A stretch of DNA of 37,094 nucleotides from Chryseobacterium sp. Leaf201 (GCF_001421435.1 NZ_LMKA01000097.1:1-37094); one strand, 5' to 3'. Counted from the first letter of the stretch, positions 25,095 through 33,693 are shown. Notes: generated from the sequence alone by a model not told the origin. Numbers and translations are program-made.

Positions 25095-25691
25095 TTGAGC
25101 ACAAATAAAGCCCTGGAAATCTGCTACGACTTTCCCTTTTTTCTGTCTGAAGAACTTGAAGAAATCTTTCAGGCTCATGAAACCGTATATTTTAAAAAAG
25201 GAGACTGCATCCTTAAAGAAGGAGAAACGGCCAATGAATATTACATTATGGAAAAAGGCCTGGCGCGTTCGTTGGTCAATGATTTTAACGGGAATGAAGT
25301 CACCACCCACTTTTTCACGGAGAATGAAATTATCATCGAAGTATCTTCCCTGTTCCAGAGAATCCCGTCACAGGAAAATATCGTCTGTATTACAGACTGT
25401 GAATGTAAAAGAATGACGTTTGATACTTTCCAGGAACTGTTCCATAAAATCCCCAATCTGAGGGAGTGGGGAAGGGCTTGGATGTCTCAGCAGCTTTTTA
25501 TCTACAAGCAGCGTTCGCTGGATGTATTTACCCTGTCCGCAACAAAGCGTTACCTCAGCCTTCTGGAGCAGAAACCACAGGTTATAAAATTCGCCCCGCT
25601 GAAGCAGATTGCTTCTTATCTGGGGATTACCGATACTTCCCTGAGCCGGATCCGCAAGGAGCTGCTTTCTTTTGATGCCACAAAAATGTAA
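25095..25691 (+). CDS. Crp/Fnr family transcriptional regulator
   Basis: The open frame has no early ATG. TTG at 25095 gives MSTNKALEICYDFPFFLSEE (198 aa), which fits the family; an upstream TTG at 25047 adds 16 hydrophobic residues that do not. The N-terminal cNMP-binding jelly roll (about 10-125) includes FKKGDCILKEGETANEYYIM and GLARSLVNDFNGNEVTTHFF. The Arg/Glu pair that binds cAMP in CRP is not evident, so the ligand is unclear. The C-terminal helix-turn-helix is LKQIASYLGITDTSLSRIRK (about 172-191). No FNR cysteine cluster is seen at the N-terminus. It stands upstream of the VOC/DinB/SRPBCC cluster and may control it, but no shared operator was found. Confidence 0.85.
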   Translation: MSTNKALEICYDFPFFLSEELEEIFQAHETVYFKKGDCILKEGETANEYYIMEKGLARSLVNDFNGNEVTTHFFTENEIIIEVSSLFQRIPSQENIVCITDCECKRMTFDTFQELFHKIPNLREWGRAWMSQQLFIYKQRSLDVFTLSATKRYLSLLEQKPQVIKFAPLKQIASYLGITDTSLSRIRKELLSFDATKM

Positions 25692-25912
25692 ATCTTGTCC
25701 TATGGCAAGCGAAGTTTCATGGTAACCCGGTAATTTGGTTAAAAATTTAAAGCCTTTAAATCAATCTGAGTAAAATAATTTTCTGCTGATTTTTTAGATT
25801 CAGCAGGCTTAGATGCGGGTAAAGATTTAGGTGATCACCATAATTTCCCTGAATAGGTTTAAGAAGAAGATTGAAAGTCTCAGCATAAAAAATTAATACT
25901 AAAAATTATAAA

Positions 25913-26323
25913 ATGAAAATCAACCAGATTTATGTTAACCTTCCGGTAAAAGATATTCAGAAAACGAAAGAATTCTGGACGAATCTCGGATTTTCCGTCA
26001 ATGATCAGATTTCAGATGAGAGAGCAGTCTGCATCATCTTAAATGACAATTCCTTTGTTATGTTCATAACCGAAGAATACTTCCAGACCTTTTCTGAAAG
26101 GCCGGTTCCGAATGGCGATACCACCCAGGTTTTAATTGCCATCGGATTAAACAGCCGCGAGGAAGTGGATCAGGTTGTAAATGCGGCTGTCGCAAACGGC
26201 GCAACCCAGCACGAAGAACCGCAGGATTACGGATGGATGTACCAAAATTCTTTCTGGGACATCAATGGGCATGGCTGGAATGTAACTTTTGCAGATGTTT
26301 CTCAGATGCCGTCACAGCCTTAA
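25913..26323 (+). CDS. VOC family protein (glyoxalase/dioxygenase superfamily)
   Basis: A 136-aa protein made of two beta-alpha-beta-beta-beta halves. It starts INQIYVNLPVKDIQKTKEFW, followed by LGFSVNDQISDERAVCIIL and ending QNSFWDINGHGWNVTFAD. These are marks of the VOC superfamily, here of the group usually annotated as glyoxalase/bleomycin-resistance or extradiol dioxygenase-like. The metal ligands are not fully conserved (the first His is Tyr/Asn in NQIYVN), so catalytic activity is uncertain. The DinB-family gene starts 16 bases after its stop, so the two are co-transcribed. The 220 bases before it hold a CTGCTGA/TCAGCAG hairpin (25783-25806) but no gene. Confidence 0.85.
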   Translation: MKINQIYVNLPVKDIQKTKEFWTNLGFSVNDQISDERAVCIILNDNSFVMFITEEYFQTFSERPVPNGDTTQVLIAIGLNSREEVDQVVNAAVANGATQHEEPQDYGWMYQNSFWDINGHGWNVTFADVSQMPSQP

Positions 26324-26339
26324 CTTTTACCTATTAATC

Positions 26340-26864
26340 ATGGACACACCAACATCACACAAATTAGACATCGTTATTCCTGCATTCCGGGGACACAGCC
26401 AGACTTTTCTTATGGTTCTTGACGGAATTTCCGAAGAAGATGCGCTGAAAAGAATTGATGGCAGAACCAACCACATCATCTGGATGGCCGGGAATTTTCT
26501 GGATATGCGTTATGCATTGGGAACAGCCCTCGGGCTTCAGGAAGAATTTGAATATAAGGATTTTTTCTTTCAGGGAAAAACACTGGATGAAAGCCTGGAT
26601 TACCCGTCATTGCAGCAGCTGAAAGACAGCTTCCATAAAATTTCACCTTTGGTTTATCAGAAATTACTGGACATCACCGATGAAGAGCTGGATACACCGT
26701 TTCCCATGGGAATGGATATCGACTTTTTCCCGGAAACCATTCTGAATTTTACCGGAATGTGCATCGGCCGTGAAGATTACCTGTGCGGGCAGATCGGACT
26801 GATGCGGAAAATCCTCGGCTACGGGGGAATGAAATATGATTTTGACAAAGATTTAAAATATTAA
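26340..26864 (+). CDS. DinB family protein
   Basis: I start at ATG 26340 (MDTPTSHKLDIVIPAFRGHS), 174 aa; the longer frame overlaps the VOC gene without support. It is a four-helix bundle of the DinB/YfiT type. The first His ligand is in RGHSQTFL and the second in RTNHIIWMAGNF. The third position, normally HxxxHxGQ, reads GREDYLCGQIGLMRKILG, so both His of that helix are missing (Asp and Leu instead). Metal-dependent thiol transfer (as in bacillithiol or mycothiol S-transferases) is therefore doubtful for this copy. It is second gene of a VOC-DinB operon, 16 bases behind its partner. Confidence 0.82.
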   Translation: MDTPTSHKLDIVIPAFRGHSQTFLMVLDGISEEDALKRIDGRTNHIIWMAGNFLDMRYALGTALGLQEEFEYKDFFFQGKTLDESLDYPSLQQLKDSFHKISPLVYQKLLDITDEELDTPFPMGMDIDFFPETILNFTGMCIGREDYLCGQIGLMRKILGYGGMKYDFDKDLKY

Positions 26865-26925
26865 CATTTCAGGTTTTATCTGATGTCGTTTTCTTAAATA
26901 CAATACATTCTTAAAACAACCAATC

Positions 26926-27357
26926 ATGGCAAAATTAAATCCGTACTTAAATTTCGATGGAAAGGCAGAAGAGGCTTTTCATTTCTACAGATCCGTTTTC
27001 GGCGGCGAATTCCTTGGTGACGTGTACAAAATGAGCAGTGCTCCCGGTACAGAAAACCTTTCCGATGAAGAAAAAAACAGGGTGATGCATATTGCGCTTC
27101 CGGTGGGAACTGACCTGTTGATGGGATCTGATATCATTCCCGGCTTCGGACAGAGGCTCACTGTGGGAAACAGCAGCTATGTTTCTATTTTCCCTGAATC
27201 GCGTGATGAGGCCGACCGTATTTTTAAAGAGCTTTCTGAAGGCGGAGAAATTGAAATGCCGATAGAAGACCAGTTCTGGGGAGATTATTTCGGAAGTTTT
27301 CAGGACAGATATGGTATCTGTTGGATGATCAATTATAATGAAGAATATATAAAATAG
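26926..27357 (+). CDS. PhnB-like VOC family protein
   Basis: A 143-aa protein of the PhnB/YfiE group (glyoxalase-like, Pfam PF06983 type). It starts LNPYLNFDGKAEEAFHFYRS, followed by VFGGEFLGDVYKM, HIALPVGTDLLMGSDIIPGF and the closing FWGDYFGSFQDRYGICWMIN. Members bind small molecules in a VOC barrel; many lack the metal site and have no known reaction. It lies 61 bases after the DinB gene and is followed by a clear terminator at 27386-27414, so it may be the last gene of the VOC-DinB operon or stand alone. Confidence 0.88.
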   Translation: MAKLNPYLNFDGKAEEAFHFYRSVFGGEFLGDVYKMSSAPGTENLSDEEKNRVMHIALPVGTDLLMGSDIIPGFGQRLTVGNSSYVSIFPESRDEADRIFKELSEGGEIEMPIEDQFWGDYFGSFQDRYGICWMINYNEEYIK

Positions 27358-27385
27358 CTTATCTTTAAACTGAGTTATATACTGA

Positions 27386-27414
27386 GGGCGACCGGCTGAT
27401 GCGGTTGCCCTTTT
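27386..27414 (+). terminator. intrinsic terminator after the PhnB-like gene
   Basis: A 9-bp stem GGGCGACCG / CGGTTGCCC with one G-T pair and a 7-base loop is followed by TTTT. Confidence 0.8.
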
Positions 27415-27435
27415 ACACCGCCAAAATACAATAAT

Positions 27436-27849
27436 ATGGAACCCATTACCATTGATATCACCATTTTATCACCCGTACAGAAAGTCTGGGATTACTTTAA
27501 CGGACCGGAACACATCACCCAATGGAATTTTGCCCATGAAACCTGGCATTGCCCGACCGCTGAAAATGATCTGAGAGCCGGCGGGACATTCAAGACAAGA
27601 ATGGAAGCCAGAGACGGCAGCTTCGGGTTTGATTTTGAAGGAACCTATGATGAGGTGATTCCCTGTGAAAAGATCAGATACCACCTTGAAGACGGCCGGA
27701 AAGTGGAAATAATTTTTGATAAGATTGATGAAAATACAACAAAGGTTACCGAGATATTCGATCCCGAAAAACAGAATCCGGCAGAAATGCAGCGTGACGG
27801 ATGGTATGCGATCCTGAATAATTTTCACAAATACGCTGAAAACAATTAA
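27436..27849 (+). CDS. SRPBCC family protein (AHSA1-like)
   Basis: A 137-aa START/Bet v1-fold protein of the activator-of-Hsp90-ATPase-like (AHSA1) group. It has the opening strand ITIDITILSPVQKVWDYF, then NGPEHITQWNFAHETWHC, the LRAGGTFKTRMEARDG turn, and the long C-terminal helix DGWYAILNNFHKYAEN. The domain encloses a hydrophobic cavity; in bacteria these stand-alone proteins are mostly uncharacterised ligand-binding or lyase-like proteins. It is followed after 21 bases by the HhH/alpha-CTD-like gene. A remnant of a second copy of its 3' end lies near 29164-29192. Confidence 0.9.
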   Translation: MEPITIDITILSPVQKVWDYFNGPEHITQWNFAHETWHCPTAENDLRAGGTFKTRMEARDGSFGFDFEGTYDEVIPCEKIRYHLEDGRKVEIIFDKIDENTTKVTEIFDPEKQNPAEMQRDGWYAILNNFHKYAENN

Positions 27850-27888
27850 TCCGGTCAGAAGTTTTGAGCCATGATCAATTTAGTCATA

Positions 27889-28155
27889 ATGGCAAAATGC
27901 CTGACCTCCATGTGTCCCCCATGCCACCCGGAAAAAGATGATTTTCTGAAAGGGATTATTGCAAATCCGGCAAGGAAGGCTCTGGAAAATGAGAAGATAG
28001 ATTCCCTGGAAAAACTTTCGGAATATTCTGAAGATGAAATCGCACAGCTGTACGGCTTCGGGAAAAACACCATGAACAGGCTGAAACTCCATATGAAGGA
28101 ACATCAGGTTTCTTTTAAAAAACCGGCTGCTTTAAAATCAAAATGTCTATCCTGA
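27889..28155 (+). CDS. small helix-hairpin-helix (RpoA-CTD-like) protein with N-terminal Cys cluster
   Basis: I prefer ATG 27889 (MAKCLTSMCPPCHPEKDDF, 88 aa); ATG 27871 adds six residues. The N-terminus contains Cys4, Cys9, Cys12 and His13 (CxxxxCxxCH), potentially metal-binding. Residues about 20-68 (IANPARKALENEKIDSLEKL, SEYSEDEIAQLYGFGKNTMN) resemble the DNA- and activator-binding C-terminal domain of RNA polymerase alpha or other HhH units: an NPARKAL helix followed by a GFGKNT hairpin. No catalytic domain is attached. It is encoded right behind the SRPBCC gene and may act as a small regulatory or DNA-binding protein. Function unknown. Confidence 0.65.
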   Translation: MAKCLTSMCPPCHPEKDDFLKGIIANPARKALENEKIDSLEKLSEYSEDEIAQLYGFGKNTMNRLKLHMKEHQVSFKKPAALKSKCLS

Positions 28156-28207
28156 GTTTATAATGTAAATAAATCAACCCCAAACAAACCTAATTTAAAT
28201 AATACTT

Positions 28208-29065
28208 ATGAACAACAACATATTCCCATGCCTGTGGTGTGATGAAGAAGCTGCAGATGCCGCAACATTTTACTGCAGTATATTTAACGGAAAGATTACG
28301 GCAGATACACCGGTCGTAATGAATATTGAACTTTTCGGACAGAAATTAATGCTGCTGAACGGCGGCCCGCAGTTTAAGAAAAATGCTTCGGTTTCATTTA
28401 TGGTCATCTGTGAAGCGGAAGATGAGGTTCAGAAGTATTGGGACCTGCTGATGGAAGGCGGAAATGTAATGATGCCTCTGGATGCTTACCCCTGGAGCAA
28501 AAAATACGGCTGGGTCAAAGATAAATATGATGTTTCCTGGCAGATCTTTTTAGGCGAAAAACAGACCGGACAGAAACTGGTTCCGACGCTTATGTTTATT
28601 CATGAAAACAACGGAAAAGCCATGGAAGCTATGGAACTGTACACCAAAACGTTTCCTGATTCCAGGATCGGAAACATCTTAAAATACGGTGACGGTAACC
28701 CGGCCGGCGAACCTGCGGAACATATTCAGCAGGCCCATTTTGAAATTGACGGGTACAGCTTTTTCTGTATGGATAATTCTCATGATCACGCATTTGATTT
28801 TAACGAAGGTATTTCAATGGTCGTGATGACGGATGACCAGCAGCAGACTGACCTTTATTGGAATGCCCTGACTTCCGGCGGCGGAAGGGAAAGCATGTGC
28901 GGATGGCTGAAAGACCCGTACGGATTCAGCTGGCAGATTGTCCCGAAGAGACTGATCCAGCTGATGAATGATTCTGATCAGGAAAAGGCCTATAAAGTGG
29001 TTCAGGCGATGATGAGGATGCAGAAAATAAATATTGAAGAACTGGAAAAGGCGTATTCTTCATAA
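28208..29065 (+). CDS. tandem PhnB-like VOC protein
   Basis: A 285-aa protein consisting of two consecutive PF06983-type (3-demethylubiquinone-9 3-methyltransferase-like) VOC domains. Domain 1 (about 1-120) begins FPCLWCDEEAADAATFYCSI and ends KDKYDVSWQIF. Domain 2 (about 125-245) begins LVPTLMFIHENNGKAMEAME and ends KDPYGFSWQIVPKRL. Despite the Pfam name there is no methyltransferase fold, and members act as metal-free or divalent-metal VOC binders of unknown ligand. The C-terminal helical tail (KAYKVVQAMMRMQKINIEEL) is typical of the family. It follows the HhH gene by 52 bases. Confidence 0.88.
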   Translation: MNNNIFPCLWCDEEAADAATFYCSIFNGKITADTPVVMNIELFGQKLMLLNGGPQFKKNASVSFMVICEAEDEVQKYWDLLMEGGNVMMPLDAYPWSKKYGWVKDKYDVSWQIFLGEKQTGQKLVPTLMFIHENNGKAMEAMELYTKTFPDSRIGNILKYGDGNPAGEPAEHIQQAHFEIDGYSFFCMDNSHDHAFDFNEGISMVVMTDDQQQTDLYWNALTSGGGRESMCGWLKDPYGFSWQIVPKRLIQLMNDSDQEKAYKVVQAMMRMQKINIEELEKAYSS

Positions 29066-29159
29066 ATTTTTGAGAAAGCAGATGGAGGCGGGAAGTTAGA
29101 AGATTAAATTAAAGAATAAGAGAAATGGGAGAAATGCAGGGAAACTTCTGTTATGTCGC

Positions 29160-29192
29160 TTTAATAATTCATAAATACGCAGAAAATAATTA
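29160..29192 (+). pseudogene. remnant resembling the 3' end of an SRPBCC gene
   Basis: AATAATTCATAAATACGCAG and the following AAAATAATTAA match the last codons of the SRPBCC gene at 27436-27849 (AATAATTTTCACAAATACGC, then TGAAAACAATTAA) apart from a 3-base gap and a few substitutions. Nothing of the rest of the gene remains. The surrounding 29066-29291 is otherwise gene-free. Confidence 0.45.
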
Positions 29193-29291
29193 AATTAAGG
29201 CTAAAATCATTTTTGTTACGGATTTGGAATAGGATTTGAGAATAATGTAAGGTATGCTGATTTACTTTTTAAATAATGAGCTGCTCCTTAC

Positions 29292-31775
29292 ATGAAAACG
29301 AAAATTAAACAAAAACCTGCAAAATGGAAAAAAACAATACTGATTATTTTAGGCGTCCTGATTTTATTAGCGCTTGTTTCTCCATTCTTACTTAACATCT
29401 ACCTTAAACACAAACTTCCGGAACTCATCAATGAAAAAACTTCTTACCGGATTGTTCTGAAAGATTTCGATCTTGACCTTTACAAAGGGAATATCTCTGC
29501 ACATTCTGTCGCTATACAGACCAAACCGACTACAGATTCTACCGTAACCAGAATCAGAGGAAGTGTGAAAAGCCTGCAGGTAGAAGACTTTGGGATCTGG
29601 AATGCCATTTTCAATAAATCATACCATGTAAAAAACATAAAACTGATTGATCCTGATATCCGGGTTTCTTTAGGCAAACCGAAAAAAAAGAAAGACACGG
29701 TAAAAAAGAAAACAGATTTCGGAATTGATAACATTCTCGTTACCAATGGAAATATTTCAGTAAAAAATGCAGAACGGAAAGATGTATTTAACGGAAAAAA
29801 TGTCAATGTAAGCCTTACGGAAATCCGAAAGAGCAAGGATGATTCAAAACTGCCCGTTTCTTTTAAAAATTTTAAAATCGATGCGCATGACGTGGTGGTT
29901 ACGGTAAACGATTTTTACCAGATTTTAGCTACAAAGATTGACGCAAAGAATAAACAGCTAGACATCAGTGGATTTCACCTTAAACCTATCGAAAGCCCCG
30001 GCCTTTACAATGCAAGAAATGTTTTTGACCTGAAAGTTAGTCGGCTTCTGGCAGAAAACTTTACAATAGACCAGGATTCCCTGATTATAGAAAATACCCG
30101 GTTTACAAAGCCGCAGCTGGTTGTTACCTCTACCAACAAGAAAACGGTAAAGGAAAACCCGAAGGAAGTCAATTTAAAAATAGGAATCAAAAACCTTGAT
30201 ATCCGGGAAGGTTCTGTTCTGGTTCAGCAGAAAAATAAAGTGAAAACCGCATCGGTTGATAATTTCCGTCTGAATTTAAATGAAATTGTCTTTGATAAAA
30301 ATACGGTAAAACAAAAGGTGCCGTTTGCATTTTCCAGCCATAATATTGAGTTTGAGAATATTTATTTTATGACCGATCCGCTGCAGGCAGTAAGCATTAA
30401 AAAGATTTCTTCAGACAATGATGATATTTTTCTGGATGATGTCCGGTTCAGCGCATTGGGAAAAAGCAGGACAAAAGATGTCTTCAATATCAAGACACAG
30501 AAAATCGAAATCCTTAAAAACACGTCCCGGTTTGCCGGCCAACAGTTTCAGATGAAGCTTGCTACTATTAATGTGTACCGGCCGGATATTGAAATTATTG
30601 CAGCGGATCAAAAGAAGAAAAATACAGGTAAAAATAAATCTGCCGCTTCGGACTTTCTTGCCAATATCGGCGCTGTGAATATCATTAACGGAACGTTCTC
30701 ACAGAAATCAAAAGGTGTTAATAAAATAAAGGTCGGGAATTTTAATGTTAAACTGAATTCGGTTACAACGGATAAAAGTATCCTGAAAGAATCCATTCCG
30801 TTCCATATGAAGAACCAGCTGATTACAGCAAATAAAATTGATGTGGATGCCGGTAAATACTACCGGCTGAAAGTAAACGGGATAAAAAATACGGGTAAAG
30901 TAACGCAGGTTACAGATTTCGGTTTCCTTCCGAAATATTCCAGAGCAAAGTTCAACCGGATGATTTCGGTGGAAGAAGACCTGTATACCATAAATGTAAA
31001 ATCAATTAACATCACAGATAAAAATTCCGTAATCGGGAAAAATACAGCCATTAATCTTGACCGTATTGTTTTTGACGGGGTAAACTGTAATATTTTCCAT
31101 GATCTGGCACCGCCTGATGACGTTGGCGTCCGTTATATGTTCAGCAAAAAACTGCGCGATGTGAAGTTCCCTTTATTTATCAGGCAGATTGATATTAAAA
31201 ACTCTCGCCTTGCGTATGAGGAGGTTGCGGAAAAAGCCCAGATTCCCGGAAAAATTACGTTTGAAGATTTCAGTGCTTCCATCTATAATGTAAACAGCGC
31301 GAAAATGAAAGGCAGGCCTACGGTGATCAAAGTAGATTCTCATTTCAGGCTTTTCGGAGATGCCGACACCAAGGTAAGCTGGCAGTTTGATGTTGCCGAT
31401 AAAAGCGATGCCTATGCCATTAACGGAATGATTAATGATCTGTCGGTGGAAAATGCGAATCTCTTCGTAAGGCCTTACCTGAATGTAAGCCTGGATGGGA
31501 AAATCCATTACCTGAAATTTGACTATAAAGGGAACAGCAAAAATATCGGAGGTAATTTCTACTTCAAATACAGCGATATGAACGTGAACTTCATGAATAA
31601 GAATACGGGTAAGGAGCGGAAGCTGCTGAGCGCTATAGCCAATATTTTTGTTAAAAATGATTCTAAAGGTGAGCCGAGCCATGTGGAAGTTGATAAAGAA
31701 AGAGATCCGAACAAAAGCTTTTTCAATACCTTATGGCAGGGAATCATGGAAGGATTGAAAAAATACCTGATTTAA
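29292..31775 (+). CDS. AsmA/DUF748-like envelope protein
   Basis: An 827-aa protein with one N-terminal transmembrane anchor (about 14-36, ILIILGVLILLALVSPFLL). It is followed by a very long beta-rich periplasmic region with the AsmA-like opening LPELINEKTSYRIVLKDFDL, then DLYKGNISAHSVAIQTKP, repeated short strands, and a C-terminal SLDGKIHYLKFDYKGNSKNI. AsmA-family/DUF748 proteins form elongated grooves that bridge inner and outer membrane and are linked to phospholipid transport and outer-membrane integrity. A Lys-rich insertion (GKPKKKKDTVKKKTDFG, about 127-143) sits early in the chain. The gene stands alone, 226 bases after the VOC gene. Confidence 0.8.
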   Translation: MKTKIKQKPAKWKKTILIILGVLILLALVSPFLLNIYLKHKLPELINEKTSYRIVLKDFDLDLYKGNISAHSVAIQTKPTTDSTVTRIRGSVKSLQVEDFGIWNAIFNKSYHVKNIKLIDPDIRVSLGKPKKKKDTVKKKTDFGIDNILVTNGNISVKNAERKDVFNGKNVNVSLTEIRKSKDDSKLPVSFKNFKIDAHDVVVTVNDFYQILATKIDAKNKQLDISGFHLKPIESPGLYNARNVFDLKVSRLLAENFTIDQDSLIIENTRFTKPQLVVTSTNKKTVKENPKEVNLKIGIKNLDIREGSVLVQQKNKVKTASVDNFRLNLNEIVFDKNTVKQKVPFAFSSHNIEFENIYFMTDPLQAVSIKKISSDNDDIFLDDVRFSALGKSRTKDVFNIKTQKIEILKNTSRFAGQQFQMKLATINVYRPDIEIIAADQKKKNTGKNKSAASDFLANIGAVNIINGTFSQKSKGVNKIKVGNFNVKLNSVTTDKSILKESIPFHMKNQLITANKIDVDAGKYYRLKVNGIKNTGKVTQVTDFGFLPKYSRAKFNRMISVEEDLYTINVKSINITDKNSVIGKNTAINLDRIVFDGVNCNIFHDLAPPDDVGVRYMFSKKLRDVKFPLFIRQIDIKNSRLAYEEVAEKAQIPGKITFEDFSASIYNVNSAKMKGRPTVIKVDSHFRLFGDADTKVSWQFDVADKSDAYAINGMINDLSVENANLFVRPYLNVSLDGKIHYLKFDYKGNSKNIGGNFYFKYSDMNVNFMNKNTGKERKLLSAIANIFVKNDSKGEPSHVEVDKERDPNKSFFNTLWQGIMEGLKKYLI

Positions 31776-31868
31776 GCCGGAATTTCATCCGCTATCAGCC
31801 GTTTCATATTCTGCAGACGGGCTGTTTCGGCGTGCTGTTTGATATACTGTAGAAAAAAAGATTTGCAT

Positions 31869-32702
31869 ATGAACACACAGAACAAGTCAGACTCAAAATC
31901 AGAAGTTCCTAATGAAGGGGTATTGCCTGAAATTATCCGTGAAAACTACCGCGGAAGTGAGAAATTAACCGGTAAAAAAGCTTTGATTACCGGTGGAGAC
32001 AGCGGAATCGGACAGGCGGTTGCCGTTCATTTTGCCAGGGAAGGAGCCGATGTTGCCATCGTTTATAAAGAAAGCGATGACGATGCCGGAGAAACCAGAA
32101 AACTGGTAGAAAAAGAAGGCCGAAGCTGTATCCTGATCAAAGGAGACCTGGGTAAAAAAGATTTCCGGACCGAATGTTCCGCACAGATTGAAAAGGAATG
32201 GGGAAAGCTGGATATTCTAGTGAATAATGCCGGGATCCATACTTCAAAAGATGCGTTGGAAGAAATTTCAGACGAGCAGATCCTGGAAACCTTCAATACC
32301 AATATTATTTCGATGATTTCGCTTACAAGGGATCTCCTGCCGATGATCAACGAAGGCGGAAGGATTATCTGTACCACCTCTGTGACAGCCTATCGCGGAA
32401 GTGATCACCTTATTGATTATGCTGCAACAAAAGGGGCTATACTATCATTTATGCGTTCCCTTTCCACCAACCTTGCAGAGAAAAAGATTCTGGTGAACGG
32501 AGTGGCTCCCGGTCCGATCTGGACTCCTCTGGTAAAGGAAACGTTTGATGACCTTTCCACTTTCGGAAAAGATACCGCCCTGAAACGTGCAGGACAGCCG
32601 TCTGAAGTGGCGCCGGCCTATGTTTTTCTGGCATCGGAAGATTCCAGCTTTATTACGGGTGAAGTCATCCATATTAACGGAGGTGACTTCGTGGGCGGAT
32701 AA
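31869..32702 (+). CDS. SDR family oxidoreductase (YghA-like)
   Basis: I start at ATG 31869 (MNTQNKSDSKSEVPNEGVLP), 277 aa; the upstream TTG gives no family match. It is a classical SDR with an N-terminal extension of about 35 residues as in YghA (PEIIRENYRGSEKLTGKKAL). The cofactor loop is TGGDSGIG at 41-48, followed by the NNAG motif in ILVNNAGIHTSK and the catalytic Ser and Tyr-Lys in TTSVTAYRGSDHLIDYAATKG. C-terminal VNGVAPGPIWTPL and EVIHINGGDFVGG are intact. It is a NAD(P)H-dependent reductase or dehydrogenase in the cytoplasm, substrate unknown. Such proteins are often general-stress induced. A hairpin follows at 32725-32755. Confidence 0.92.
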   Translation: MNTQNKSDSKSEVPNEGVLPEIIRENYRGSEKLTGKKALITGGDSGIGQAVAVHFAREGADVAIVYKESDDDAGETRKLVEKEGRSCILIKGDLGKKDFRTECSAQIEKEWGKLDILVNNAGIHTSKDALEEISDEQILETFNTNIISMISLTRDLLPMINEGGRIICTTSVTAYRGSDHLIDYAATKGAILSFMRSLSTNLAEKKILVNGVAPGPIWTPLVKETFDDLSTFGKDTALKRAGQPSEVAPAYVFLASEDSSFITGEVIHINGGDFVGG

Positions 32703-32724
32703 ATTAACTTTAAAACTTAACATC

Positions 32725-32755
32725 ATAAAGTCTGCTTATCTTAGGCAGGCTTTAT
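32725..32755 (+). terminator. terminator-like hairpin after the SDR gene
   Basis: An 11-bp stem ATAAAGTCTGC / GCAGGCTTTAT with one G-T pair and a 9-base loop; only a weak T-rich tail follows. Confidence 0.6.
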
Positions 32756-32777
32756 ACTAACTTTACTTTACAGGACA

Positions 32778-33206
32778 ATGGAAAAATTACATTTTGAAAT
32801 AGAGATCAATGCAGAGCCTGCGAAAGTCTGGAGCGTGCTGTGGGATGATATTTCTTACAGGCAATGGACAACTGCTTTTACAGAAGGATCCTTTTATCAG
32901 GGAACCTGGGAAGAAGGAAGCACAATGAAATTCTTTGATTCCCATAACAACGGAATGTACAGCAGGATAGAAAAAAATATCCCGCATAAATTATTGAAGA
33001 TGCAGCATCTGGGAGAGATTTTTGAAGGGATTGAAACACCGCGTGAATGGGGTGATGCTACCGAAGCTTACATTCTGGAAGAAAACGAAGAGGGAACCGG
33101 ACTGATGGTGGAAATTGAGACCAGTGAGGAATTTAAAAGTTTCTACGAAGAAAAATTCCCCAATGCACTGATGATCATTAAAAACCTTTCGGAAAACCAG
33201 CTGTAA
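32778..33206 (+). CDS. SRPBCC family protein
   Basis: A 142-aa START/Bet v1-fold protein: first strand HFEIEINAEPAKVWSVLWDD, then SYRQWTTAFTEGSFYQGTWE, a central sheet with MYSRIEKNIPHKLLKMQHLG, and a closing helix FKSFYEEKFPNALMIIKNLS. It is related to, but clearly distinct from, its neighbour at 33250 and the copy at 27436, so it is not a recent duplicate. The ligand and role are unknown; it is cytoplasmic. The second SRPBCC gene starts 43 bases downstream and the two are probably co-transcribed. Confidence 0.88.
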   Translation: MEKLHFEIEINAEPAKVWSVLWDDISYRQWTTAFTEGSFYQGTWEEGSTMKFFDSHNNGMYSRIEKNIPHKLLKMQHLGEIFEGIETPREWGDATEAYILEENEEGTGLMVEIETSEEFKSFYEEKFPNALMIIKNLSENQL

Positions 33207-33249
33207 TCTCAGGATAAAGCAGTGACTGAACAAATCAAAAATAGACAAT

Positions 33250-33693
33250 ATGGAAACCTTATCTTACGAAAAAGTAATCAACGCCACTAAGCAGAAAATC
33301 TGGGATGTGATTTGGAACCCCGAAACCTATGCCCAGTGGACCCAGTTTTTCGGGCACGGATCAGTAATTAAATCAGACTGGCAGGTCGGTGGCAAAACCT
33401 ATTTTCTGAATGCTGAAGGAGAAGGGCTGATTTCAACCATTGATACCCTTGATAAACCGGATCAGATCATTTTCAAGCATCTGGGAACCGTGGATAAAGA
33501 AGGCAATGAAGATACCCGGAGCAGGGAAGTGATGGAGTGGAGCGGCTTTTTTGAAAAATACATCCTGATTGATTTTGAAGGCCGTACGAAACTGCACGTG
33601 GAAGTACAGATTGATAAAGACCGGCGCGAGGATATGGATGCCGGATTTACCAAAGGCCTGGATATGATTAAAAGCCTCGCAGAAGGAATTTAA
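33250..33693 (+). CDS. SRPBCC family protein, second of a tandem pair
   Basis: A 147-aa START/Bet v1-fold protein: LSYEKVINATKQKIWDVIWN, PETYAQWTQFFGHGSVIKSD, then WQVGGKTYFLNAEGEGLIST, IIFKHLGTVDKEGNEDT, and a C-terminal helix DAGFTKGLDMIKSLAEG. Its layout parallels the preceding gene (WxxxWD/N near residue 20 and a KHLG or QHLG strand in both), so the pair arose by an old tandem duplication. Function unknown. The 127 bases after it carry a CAGATT (33729-33734) and AATCTG (33791-33796) inverted pair and a repeated GTTTATCCT (33717, 33797), probably a degenerate intergenic element. Confidence 0.88.
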   Translation: METLSYEKVINATKQKIWDVIWNPETYAQWTQFFGHGSVIKSDWQVGGKTYFLNAEGEGLISTIDTLDKPDQIIFKHLGTVDKEGNEDTRSREVMEWSGFFEKYILIDFEGRTKLHVEVQIDKDRREDMDAGFTKGLDMIKSLAEGI

